Assembly: GCA_036392795.1 (NCBI GenBank)
Contig: DASVXH010000037.1
Coordinates: 1 to 36,334 of the forward strand
DNA from: JARIHD01 sp036392795
GTDB taxonomy: Bacteria > Patescibacteriota > Saccharimonadia > Saccharimonadales > UBA4665
Direction: 5' to 3'
Length of the DNA: 36,334 nt
Part shown: positions 7,861 through 14,873 of the stretch, piece by piece
Position numbering within the stretch: the stretch's first letter is position 1
Layout of the letters: each line of letters starts with the position of its first letter
Position numbers and translations under genes: made by a program
Notes under the pieces: generated by a model
The model's database searches: none
What the model was told of the DNA's origin: nothing
Seen by the model: the letters and a program-made list of their open reading frames with translations, nothing else

Positions 7861-7890
7861 AGTATAGGACTTTTGTTAAATATTTTACAA
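7861..7890 (-). promoter_or_regulatory. Promoter for the alpha/beta-hydrolase-like gene
   Basis: On the minus strand TTGTAA (7890-7885) and TATACT (7866-7861) are separated by 18 bases. The -10 lies 9 bases from the ATG at 7851, so the mRNA would have almost no leader. Confidence 0.55.
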
Positions 7891-7920
7891 AGTATTTGGT
7901 TGTAATTTTGGCGCTAACGC

Positions 7921-7950
7921 TTGCGTCACGGTTTTGACAAATCGTACAAT
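7921..7950 (+). promoter_or_regulatory. Possible promoter for dcd
   Basis: TTGCGT (7921-7926) and TACAAT (7945-7950) are 18 bases apart. A separate TTGACA at 7934-7939 has no well-spaced -10. The start would leave a leader of about 37 bases to ATG 7994, with only a weak, distant AAGGGA site. The exact promoter is uncertain. Confidence 0.4.
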
Positions 7951-7993
7951 ATATACAACTTTTGAGGGAGCTTAAGGGATATGTGGTCATAAT

Positions 7994-8713
7994 ATGAGCG
8001 TTTACAGTAACACGCAGATTCTTACGGCACTAGCCGACGGCAACATTATCTGTGTGCCGTTTAATTCGCGGCATGTCAGCCAGGCTAGTCTGGACATTAC
8101 GCTGGGATATTACTACTACCGGACCGAAAAGAGTGGCGACCACAGCCTCTATAACCCTTTTGACGAAAACGACGTGAAGCGTTACTTTGGGGGCACATAT
8201 CTACAGGCCGTGCCACACGGAGAGTGGTGCAAAAAGAATGGTCACACGCCACTCAAAGGCATACCCCTCGATCATCCTGTTATTCCTTTGCGACCAGGAG
8301 AACGTATCCTGGCTCACACTCATGAGTTCTTTGGCATCTTGCCGCCAGGTGCGTGCGAACTAAAATCGCGCTCCAGCTGGGGTCGCAGCGGTATCGCCGT
8401 GTGTTTCGACGCCGGGTGGATCGACCCCGGCTACATCAACCGTCTGACATTGGAGGTCTACAATCTAAATCAACACGAAACAGTACTTCTGCCCGTGGGC
8501 GAGCGTATCGGACAGATCATTTTTCATGAAACCGGACCAGTGGCAGGCAACTATGGCATGGGCCGGGACAGAGGCTTTAGTGGCAAATATCAAGAAGGGA
8601 CTAGCCTGGAAGAACTCATCAAAAACTGGAAGCCCGAGCTAATGTTGCCGCGTGCTTACCGCGACAACCGTCTCATGCCGGAACCAGTACCGGGATTAAG
8701 CGGACTACTATAA
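7994..8713 (+). CDS. dcd: dCTP deaminase
   Basis: Dcd converts dCTP to dUTP (or straight to dUMP in bifunctional forms), feeding dTMP synthesis. The 239-residue protein has the dUTPase-superfamily motifs in order: ASLDITLG (31-38), KSRSSWGRSG (124-133), AGWIDPGYINRLTLEVYN (140-157, Glu154 aligned with the catalytic Glu) and a late KYQEGTS segment. It is about 45 residues longer than E. coli Dcd, with extra sequence around residues 45-95 and at the C-terminus. It lies 13 bases before the tmk-thyX fusion, so the two form one dTTP operon. No separate dUTPase gene is in the window, so whether this enzyme also hydrolyses dUTP is open. Confidence 0.88.
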   Translation: MSVYSNTQILTALADGNIICVPFNSRHVSQASLDITLGYYYYRTEKSGDHSLYNPFDENDVKRYFGGTYLQAVPHGEWCKKNGHTPLKGIPLDHPVIPLRPGERILAHTHEFFGILPPGACELKSRSSWGRSGIAVCFDAGWIDPGYINRLTLEVYNLNQHETVLLPVGERIGQIIFHETGPVAGNYGMGRDRGFSGKYQEGTSLEELIKNWKPELMLPRAYRDNRLMPEPVPGLSGLL

Positions 8714-8726
8714 GGAAGGAAAGAAC

Positions 8727-11075
8727 ATGATCGGTGCATTCATCGTTATCGAAGGAACAGATGGGTCGGGCAAGGGAACACAGGCCAAACGCCTAGAGGA
8801 GCGATTGATTGCCGAAGGGTATGAGGTCGCTACTTTTGACTTTCCTCAGTATTCACGAGAGTCCAGTTATTTCGTACGCCAGTACCTCAATGGAAAATAT
8901 GGCACCGTCGACGATGTAGGCCCATACACCGGTTCACTTTTCTATGCTCTGGACCGCTACGAAGCTGCGCCCGAAATCCGTCAGGCTCTGGCCGACGGCA
9001 AAGTCGTTTTAGCCAACCGCTATGTCGGGTCAAATATGGCCCACCAAGGCACCAAATTCCACTATGCCGAAGAACGTCGCGGCTATTTTATCTGGCTGGA
9101 CAATTTGGAATTTGAAATGCTGCGGATCCCGCGGCCCACACTTAGTTTTGTATTGCGCGTGCCAGCCGATATCGCCCAAACCCTGGTCGACCAAAAAGAC
9201 GCTCGTGACTATACCGACAAAAAACGCGATCTGCATGAAGCCGATCTGGATCACCTACAAAAAGCCGTTGCCGTCTACGACGACATGTGCCAATTATTCC
9301 CTAAAGATTTCCAGCGTATCGACTGTACGCGCGACAAAGAACTATTAGATATCGACACTATACATGATATTATTTGGCAAAAAGTCCAGCCCCTGCTGCC
9401 ACCCGCCAAGCCGCAGAGCACAAAAACATCCACAACTTCGGTTAAAAAAGCCACCAAAACTGTCGTTCAAAATCCGTACGTCACTAAAGACAAAGATGGC
9501 CTGATCGCCGTAACCGAGGCTGGTAAGCAATTCCTGGACGAAGCCGTCACCAACACCGACAAAAACGTCTACGCTTTTACCGGGAAGCTTGATCCCGTAA
9601 CCGTGGCTGCCGCCATGGCCCGCTTGTCCCGCCGAGGCGACGACATGCGCCTGACCATTCTAGACGAATTCGCCAACAATGCCGGACAGGACCAAAAACT
9701 ATTGCAACGCGTCATCACCGCGTACGGCGACGATTCCGTCCAGCAATTAACAGGTATACATTTGGTCGTCGAAAACGCCAGCAATTTGTTAACCAAAAAA
9801 CTGGAATGGGGCCGGCTAGCATCATACCTGGAACAGTCCACCCGTTACATCTACTTCGATGAAAAAGACAAAAACGGCAAGTACCGTTACCATACGCCCG
9901 AGCATTTGGACCCAACCGTCAAAGAGCAATACGAAGCACACATGGACCAAATCTTCGAACTGTATTCTCTGATGATCCATAAACTAACCGACTACCTAAA
10001 AAACACGTCAACCACACCGAAAGAAGAGCGTGACGTAGCGTGGCGGAGCGCTATCAAGGCCCAAGCCTGCGACGCCGTTAGGCCGACACTGCCAGTGGCT
10101 ACAACCTCGACCGTGGGAATCTACGCCTCTGGTCAGGCCTTGGAAAATCTGATAATGCATCTGTTAAGCGACCCCATACCCGAAGCCAACGCTACTGGCC
10201 AGCTCATGCTGCAAGAAGCCCGCAAGGTCGCACCCGCATTCTTGGAACGCGCCGACAAACCGGAACGGGGAGGGGCGGCCATTGCCTACCGATCCAACAC
10301 TTTTCAAGCCGTAGAAAAACTGGCCAAGGAATATCTGCCAGATAGTCACGCACCCGCCACGGACACCGTGCAGCTAACAGACGTCTGGCCACGCAATGAA
10401 TTCGACATCATCCCTGACGTCTTATACGAACACAGCAATCTATCCCTGGCTGAGCTCCGCAAAGAAGTCGATAGCTGGTCCTACGCCAAAAAATTAAGCG
10501 TACTAGAAGCCTTTATGGGCGAACGCCTGAACCGTCGCCATCGGCCCGGCCGCGCATTGGAAAAAGTGCATTACAGTTGGGATTTGGTCTGCGATTATGG
10601 CATCTTCCGCGATCTGCAACGCCACCGTATGGTGGACGACTTGGAATGGCAGGAATTAACACCGCGCTATGGTTACGACATTCCAAAACTCATCGAAGAT
10701 GCCGATCTGATAGAGCCCTTTGAAACCTGTTTCGAGCTCAGCCTGCGCCTGCACAGTCTCCTGCAGCAAACTGGCTACGGCCGCGAAGCACAGTACGCCA
10801 CCCTGCTGGGCCACCGTATGCGCTGGAAAATCACCTATAACGCCCGCGAAGCGTTTCATTTGCATGAACTACGTACCAGTCCCCAAGGCCATCCAGGCTA
10901 CCGTAAGCTTGTGCAAAAAATGCACGAGAAATTGTGCGAGATCCACCCCATCCTGGGTGAGGCCATGAAATTCGTTAATCAAGGCGAGGACCCCGAGCTA
11001 ACCCGTCTGGCTGCCGAACGCTACACTCAATACAAACTACAGCAGCTTGAAAAAGCCGACACCGCCAACGCGTAA
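8727..11075 (+). CDS. Thymidylate kinase fused to tandem ThyX-like (FAD-dependent thymidylate synthase) domains
   Basis: One 782-residue protein combines two steps of dTTP synthesis. Residues 1-225 are thymidylate kinase: P-loop GTDGSGKGT (10-18), DRY (76-78), NRY (97-99) and a lid-like KDARDYTDKKRD. A Lys/Thr/Pro linker (about 226-250) leads to a first ThyX-like domain (about 270-520) with WGRLASYLEQSTRY (361-374) where RHRxxSxNExSxRY is expected. A second ThyX-like domain (about 555-750) has RHR (632-634), LTPRY (644-648), YNAR (704-707) and HELRTSP (713-719). ThyX makes dTMP from dUMP with FAD, NADPH and methylene-THF; Tmk then gives dTDP. A strong AAGGAAGG site precedes ATG 8727. No frameshift or stop breaks the domain junctions. 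Confidence 0.9.
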   Translation: MIGAFIVIEGTDGSGKGTQAKRLEERLIAEGYEVATFDFPQYSRESSYFVRQYLNGKYGTVDDVGPYTGSLFYALDRYEAAPEIRQALADGKVVLANRYVGSNMAHQGTKFHYAEERRGYFIWLDNLEFEMLRIPRPTLSFVLRVPADIAQTLVDQKDARDYTDKKRDLHEADLDHLQKAVAVYDDMCQLFPKDFQRIDCTRDKELLDIDTIHDIIWQKVQPLLPPAKPQSTKTSTTSVKKATKTVVQNPYVTKDKDGLIAVTEAGKQFLDEAVTNTDKNVYAFTGKLDPVTVAAAMARLSRRGDDMRLTILDEFANNAGQDQKLLQRVITAYGDDSVQQLTGIHLVVENASNLLTKKLEWGRLASYLEQSTRYIYFDEKDKNGKYRYHTPEHLDPTVKEQYEAHMDQIFELYSLMIHKLTDYLKNTSTTPKEERDVAWRSAIKAQACDAVRPTLPVATTSTVGIYASGQALENLIMHLLSDPIPEANATGQLMLQEARKVAPAFLERADKPERGGAAIAYRSNTFQAVEKLAKEYLPDSHAPATDTVQLTDVWPRNEFDIIPDVLYEHSNLSLAELRKEVDSWSYAKKLSVLEAFMGERLNRRHRPGRALEKVHYSWDLVCDYGIFRDLQRHRMVDDLEWQELTPRYGYDIPKLIEDADLIEPFETCFELSLRLHSLLQQTGYGREAQYATLLGHRMRWKITYNAREAFHLHELRTSPQGHPGYRKLVQKMHEKLCEIHPILGEAMKFVNQGEDPELTRLAAERYTQYKLQQLEKADTANA

Positions 11076-11126
11076 ACTTGACAACAACCCCGCTGAAGAG
11101 TAATCTAAACGTAATTATGAGTTTCT

Positions 11127-11154
11127 TTGACCGTTTTGTGATGATTATTATGCT
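11127..11154 (+). promoter_or_regulatory. Possible promoter for the structured leader and ATP-grasp operon
   Basis: TTGACC (11127-11132), 16 bases, TATGCT (11149-11154). Transcription would begin near 11161, just before the first leader stem. An alternative is TTGACA (11078-11083) with a weak TAATCT at 11101-11106. Confidence 0.45.
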
Positions 11155-11164
11155 CAGCCGCCAA

Positions 11165-11264
11165 GGGCTGTGCTTCACGACGGTTGAAGCCAGGACGCAC
11201 TAGGTCCATCGCACAGTCCCGCCATCCCCAATCGGCTTCAACCACCAACGAAGCCGATTTTTAT
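11165..11264 (+). ncRNA. Riboswitch-like leader upstream of the ATP-grasp gene
   Basis: Four pairings are visible. A basal stem joins GGGCTGTGC (11165-11173) with GCACAGTCCC (11211-11220), 9 bp with one bulged T. Inside it GGAC (11193-11196) pairs with GTCC (11204-11207). GGTTGAAGCC (11182-11191), in the basal-stem loop, is perfectly complementary to GGCTTCAACC (11234-11243), a 10-bp long-range or pseudoknot pairing. That downstream strand overlaps the 5' arm of the terminator 11231-11258, so forming one prevents the other. This is the layout of a transcriptional attenuator or riboswitch; I recognise no class, and the ligand is unknown. Confidence 0.6.
11231..11264 (+). terminator. Intrinsic terminator/attenuator before the ATP-grasp gene
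   Basis: ATCGGCTTC (11231-11239) pairs perfectly with GAAGCCGAT (11250-11258) over a 10-base loop, followed by TTTTTATTT. It ends 16 bases before ATG 11280. It may terminate the tmk-thyX mRNA, act as a regulated attenuator, or both. Confidence 0.85.
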
Positions 11265-11279
11265 TTACCAGAGAAAATT

Positions 11280-12650
11280 ATGAAAGATTTTTTTAAAACC
11301 CCAATAGAACCACCAGAACAGTTAGACGAACTAGCTGTGCGACCAATCGAACAAGACGCTACGTTTGTAAGCAATATCGAACTCGTCTTGGGAAACGATC
11401 GCGTGACCGGCAGCCTCGCCAAAAAAGTACGGGAAGTAAGCCAGCGCGCCCTGTGGTATCCCGATTATGAACACATAGTTCTGCCCGAAGCACCAGACCC
11501 ATCGTTTGCCTGGTATGTCGGTACGCTTGGACTTAAACCGAACATCGTCGTGCCCGATGGCATTGATCCATACAACCTAAGCATGCGCGATGCTTTCGTA
11601 CCACACCAGCCAGGTAACCCAAAAGAGCCGTCCAACTTCGCCAAAGCGATTCAAGGCAGAATGGTCGAATCGTTTGTTCTGGACCAAAAACTAGCAAGTT
11701 TTGTGAACTACTGCGGCGGAACATACCCTGGTGGTCCTCCGGGTGATCGACCGAGCCAGGCCAATAACAAAGCTCTTTTTGCCGACTACAGCCAGGGAAT
11801 TGTTCAAGTACCGAAGGGCAAAAAACATACCGGCCTTGATAACGTGGCAGCGGCCGTTAAGGCTCGGCTCGCTCAAGGCAAAGATACTTTTGTACGGCAT
11901 ACGCAATCCGGCGGCGGCTTTGGCAACCGATCTTTTACCAAGCAAAGTGCGGGCAAGATGTCATTGGCCGAGATTCGGTCCTACCTTGTCGGTGACCATC
12001 CCGAATCTTGGGAAAACGCCACGGTCCTCGTAGAAGAGCACCTGGGCCGCATTACGCAAAGCCCGGCAGTTACTTTTGGTTGGACGGGGTTTCTTTATGA
12101 CAATCTGCAACTCACCCAAAACGGCGACTACCGGGGATCGATTTCGCCGGTGCCGCCTGAAGTCGCCAATGCCAGGGAGCTGCAATATATTGGCGACGCC
12201 TTTAGCGCATCCTTGCGCCAAAAAATCAACTATTACGGTCCAGGCAATGTTGATTTGGGATTAATGGTAGACAGAAAATTGATAGGATTCGAATGTAACG
12301 CCCGTTTTACGGGTGCGCGTCACGTTATTGCCATTGGCGAGCTTTTGGTAGGCCCTTGGAAAAATTGGCGCGAGAACAATGACGTTGCGGTTTCGGTCGA
12401 TCATTTTACACTAAATCGGACTATGGATTTTGACCAACTTTACGATATACTGGACCGCGAAGAACTACTAGCAACCAAAGCCAAGCCACAAGGAGTAGTA
12501 ATAAGCATACCTCCTCGCGGCCGTGTCGCTGGAGTTCATATCCAAGGCAAAGGTTACCAAAATACCGTTGCCTTGCATCGCGAGATCGTCAAGCTTACAG
12601 GCGATCCGGTTGCAAACACATACGATAATCCGCTGAATTTTTCAGCCTAA
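11280..12650 (+). CDS. ATP-grasp superfamily ligase-like protein
   Basis: ATG 11280 is used; an upstream in-frame ATG at 11184 lies inside the leader RNA. The 456-residue product has ATP-grasp features: NNKALFADY and a lysine-rich VPKGKKH segment, then TFVRHTQSGGGFGNRSF (a glycine-rich nucleotide loop with basic residues), TVLVEEHLG (adenine-hinge region), and GNVDLGLMV...LIGFECNARFTGARH (the Glu-x-Asn metal-binding end). ATP-grasp enzymes join a carboxylate to an amine or thiol through an acyl phosphate; the substrate here is unknown. The next gene is an M20 hydrolase 12 bases downstream, which suggests an amide-type metabolite made by one enzyme and cut by the other, or a two-step route. 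Confidence 0.75.
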   Translation: MKDFFKTPIEPPEQLDELAVRPIEQDATFVSNIELVLGNDRVTGSLAKKVREVSQRALWYPDYEHIVLPEAPDPSFAWYVGTLGLKPNIVVPDGIDPYNLSMRDAFVPHQPGNPKEPSNFAKAIQGRMVESFVLDQKLASFVNYCGGTYPGGPPGDRPSQANNKALFADYSQGIVQVPKGKKHTGLDNVAAAVKARLAQGKDTFVRHTQSGGGFGNRSFTKQSAGKMSLAEIRSYLVGDHPESWENATVLVEEHLGRITQSPAVTFGWTGFLYDNLQLTQNGDYRGSISPVPPEVANARELQYIGDAFSASLRQKINYYGPGNVDLGLMVDRKLIGFECNARFTGARHVIAIGELLVGPWKNWRENNDVAVSVDHFTLNRTMDFDQLYDILDREELLATKAKPQGVVISIPPRGRVAGVHIQGKGYQNTVALHREIVKLTGDPVANTYDNPLNFSA

Positions 12651-12662
12651 GCAGGAACATTT

Positions 12663-13784
12663 ATGGAAGATTTATTAGCAAAGCTCGTTTCGTTTCATAC
12701 AACAGAAGACGATCCCCAAGCAATGCACCAAGCACTGGACTACATTGCCGATTACGTTGGCAAGCGCGGCATGTTCGTGGAGCGCTACAACTCTAACGGT
12801 CACGAATCATTAGTGGCGACTATTCGCCCTGGTCAAAAAACGCCAACGGTCATGCTGGCAGCACATTTGGACGTGGTTCCGGCCCCGGACGAGCTATTTA
12901 TCATGCGGGAAGCCGACGGTAAATTGTACGGCCGCGGCACACTGGACATGAAATTTGCAATCGCCGCCTATTTACAGCTGGTAGACGACCTACAGGACCG
13001 TTTGGAAGATTACGATTTTGCTATCATGATTACCTGCGACGAAGAGACAGGCGGAATCAACGGCACTGCCAAATTATTAGAAGAAGGCTATCTGCCAAAA
13101 GTAGCTATTCTGCCCGATGGCGGCGACAATTGGCAGATCCAGACGCTATCCAAAGGCTTTGTCTACGGAAAAATTCGGGCATACGGCAAAGCCGCACACG
13201 GCTCCCGCACTTGGCAGGGTGATAATGCCATATTAAAACTAATTGATATCCTCGCCGAGGTTCGACAGCTATTTGAGCAACCGGCACGAATGGAGGTGAG
13301 CACGCTTAATATCGGGCAATTCCATGGCGGCATGGCCACTAATCAGGTAGCCGCCGATGCCTACGCGACTGTCGATGCGCGTTTTATAAACAATCACGAA
13401 AAGGCCAAGGCACTGCAGGCGATCCGCGATGTTTGTGCAAAGTATGATGCTGAATTTGACTTGTTTTTAGACGGTGCCGAGCACCGCACTGATCTGACGA
13501 GCACTTACGCCGAACCCCTTGCGCGCCACATTCGTGCAATCACTGGTACAGAGGTAACCGGCTGGAGTACGCCCGCCAGTAGTGACGCCCGTTATTTTGC
13601 CGACCACGACATACCGTGTCTTTCGGTTTACCCAATTGGTGGCGGTCATCACGGCCCGGAAGAATGGCTGGACCGACAGGCATTTCATCAATACAAGGAG
13701 GTTTTGCAGGCTTATCTGGATGAGATTGCCCACACTACAGCAACTACTTCTGTGAATATCGCTGAAAGAGTAGATGTACGCTAA
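12663..13784 (+). CDS. M20 family metallohydrolase (ArgE/DapE/carboxypeptidase-like)
   Basis: M20 enzymes are di-zinc peptidases or deacylases. The 373-residue protein carries the expected ligands: His68 and Asp70 in AAHLDVVP, bridging Asp95 in GRGTLDMKF, catalytic Glu127-Glu128 in CDEETGG, Asp152 in LPDGGDN, and a late His pair in GGGHHGPEEW. The lid/dimerisation segment begins at KAAHGSRTW (His179). Length is normal. It follows the ATP-grasp gene by 12 bases with an AGGA site, so they share an operon. Substrate cannot be told from sequence: succinyl-diaminopimelate, acetylornithine and dipeptides are all handled by this family. Confidence 0.88.
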   Translation: MEDLLAKLVSFHTTEDDPQAMHQALDYIADYVGKRGMFVERYNSNGHESLVATIRPGQKTPTVMLAAHLDVVPAPDELFIMREADGKLYGRGTLDMKFAIAAYLQLVDDLQDRLEDYDFAIMITCDEETGGINGTAKLLEEGYLPKVAILPDGGDNWQIQTLSKGFVYGKIRAYGKAAHGSRTWQGDNAILKLIDILAEVRQLFEQPARMEVSTLNIGQFHGGMATNQVAADAYATVDARFINNHEKAKALQAIRDVCAKYDAEFDLFLDGAEHRTDLTSTYAEPLARHIRAITGTEVTGWSTPASSDARYFADHDIPCLSVYPIGGGHHGPEEWLDRQAFHQYKEVLQAYLDEIAHTTATTSVNIAERVDVR

Positions 13785-13785
13785 G

Positions 13786-13814
13786 TTGAAATAATGTGTT
13801 AAATGTGTTATTAT
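13786..13814 (+). promoter_or_regulatory. Promoter with tandem 9-bp repeat in the spacer
   Basis: TTGAAA (13786-13791), 17 bases, TATTAT (13809-13814). ATG 13822 lies 7 bases beyond the -10, so the mRNA would be leaderless. The spacer holds two perfect tandem copies of AATGTGTTA (13793-13801 and 13802-13810), a possible operator. Confidence 0.7.
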
Positions 13815-13821
13815 AAATAAC

Positions 13822-14631
13822 ATGCACTCTCACGCCGAATCACACGCTTTCCACACCAGTTCGATAGAGCATATTACCGCTCCTGAGCCCACAATCGTCC
13901 AAAAGGTTGGCTTTGCCAGCATGAAAGGCTATCTCTTTGCGGATGCCCCTCCAAAGAATCCGTATGACCTGCGCCAACAGGCTATGCAGCAAGGCAATGG
14001 TGATCTGCGGGCAGGCATTGTTCCACTCTCTAATGACCAGATCAAGGGTATGATTAACTTCGCCACCGGTCCTGCGCGTAGCTTGCGGTGCGTAACTGCG
14101 GCCGAATGGGATGACATTTACAATCACTATGATACGGGGCTCCTAACCGATTCCCAGCTAGCCCTGTTACAAGAAGAACTATCCAATCGTGAGAAATCCG
14201 ACGAGTATGTTGATAAAGCTTTTCAAAGATTAGCGGCCCCGGATCAAACTCCGGCCGCGCAAATCCTGCGTTTTTTAGGTTTGCATTTGCGTGCAGATGG
14301 TAAAAAACTGGCTTCGGACAATCTTAGGTTAAATTCACCGAAAAATCTGCCGCTCGCGCTCAACATTCATCACTCGCAAGCATACGATCGCCGAGCACTC
14401 GACTTGATGAGGCAAAATGGTGACCTCGTCTACGGTCATATGACCGTCCAGGACAACATGAACCTAAAATCACGCACACGTGATCGATTGTTTGGCGAAC
14501 ATGCTAAGCAGCAATTTGACGAATGGCTCGCCAAAGAGAACCATGAAATCGGTCGTAAAATTGGCGCCGGCGAGGAATTGCCAGCCTGGGCGCAGGATTA
14601 CTACGGTCCGTCATGGCCGTCAAATCATTGA
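13822..14631 (+). CDS. Hypothetical protein, 269 aa
   Basis: I do not recognise this protein. It is soluble-looking, with no signal peptide or membrane segment. The stretch KVGFASMKGYLFADAPPKNP (about 27-46) and a charged helical centre (LALLQEELSNREKSDEYVDKA) are the main visible features. It has its own near-consensus promoter and a start codon where transcription should begin. Its last bases overlap the -35 element (14628-14633) of the rplJ promoter. Confidence 0.8.
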   Translation: MHSHAESHAFHTSSIEHITAPEPTIVQKVGFASMKGYLFADAPPKNPYDLRQQAMQQGNGDLRAGIVPLSNDQIKGMINFATGPARSLRCVTAAEWDDIYNHYDTGLLTDSQLALLQEELSNREKSDEYVDKAFQRLAAPDQTPAAQILRFLGLHLRADGKKLASDNLRLNSPKNLPLALNIHHSQAYDRRALDLMRQNGDLVYGHMTVQDNMNLKSRTRDRLFGEHAKQQFDEWLAKENHEIGRKIGAGEELPAWAQDYYGPSWPSNH

Positions 14632-14656
14632 CCAAAAACGCCTGATTTGGTACAAT
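14628..14656 (+). promoter_or_regulatory. Promoter for rplJ-rplL
   Basis: TTGACC (14628-14633), 17 bases, TACAAT (14651-14656) with TGG directly before it (extended -10). The leader from here to rplJ is about 210 bases. Confidence 0.85.
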
Positions 14657-14662
14657 AACAGG

Positions 14663-14757
14663 GATTGCCAAAGACAGTAGCGGTCAAGTCAAATACAACA
14701 GTAGGCGACAAAACTTAAGAATGCTACCGAGGTTACTACATTTTGTAACGAATACGA
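14663..14757 (+). promoter_or_regulatory. L10-type ribosomal protein leader
   Basis: The region has the conserved words of bacterial L10 leaders: GACAGTAG (14673-14680), ACAGTAG (14698-14704), CTTAA (14714-14718) and CTACCGAGGT (14724-14733). GTAG (14701-14704) can pair with CTAC (14724-14727), and ACAAAA (14708-14713) with TTTTGT (14741-14746). L10 leaders bind L10(L12) and repress rplJL; the match is by recalled consensus, not by a covariance search. Confidence 0.65.
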
Positions 14758-14796
14758 ACGTCTTTAGTGGTCTTATCTCTAAAGACGTTTTTATTT
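14758..14796 (+). terminator. Attenuator hairpin in the rplJ leader
   Basis: ACGTCTTTAG (14758-14767) and CTAAAGACGT (14779-14788) form a perfect 10-bp stem with an 11-base loop, followed by TTTTTATTT. It lies after the L10-binding-type region and 78 bases before rplJ, so it probably controls readthrough, as in Firmicute rplJ leaders. Confidence 0.85.
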
Positions 14797-14873
14797 GGCA
14801 AATCAAAAAGAGAAGTAAAGCTCATATATAAAGGTCGAGAGCTTTACCAAAGGAAATAACATAAGGAACACTT

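Noticed and set aside
7934..7957. TTGACA with TATACA as the dcd promoter
   Set aside because: The spacing is only 12 bases, too short for a sigma-70-type promoter.
11182..11247. tRNA-like ends: GGTTGAA and TTCAACC followed by ACCA
   Set aside because: The span is only 63 bases before CCA, with no T-arm, T-loop consensus or anticodon stem. The pairing is better explained as the antiterminator strand of the leader.
11184..11279. N-terminal extension of the ATP-grasp protein from ATG 11184
   Set aside because: It would run through the structured leader and terminator. ATG 11280 begins a plausible N-terminus straight after the T-run.
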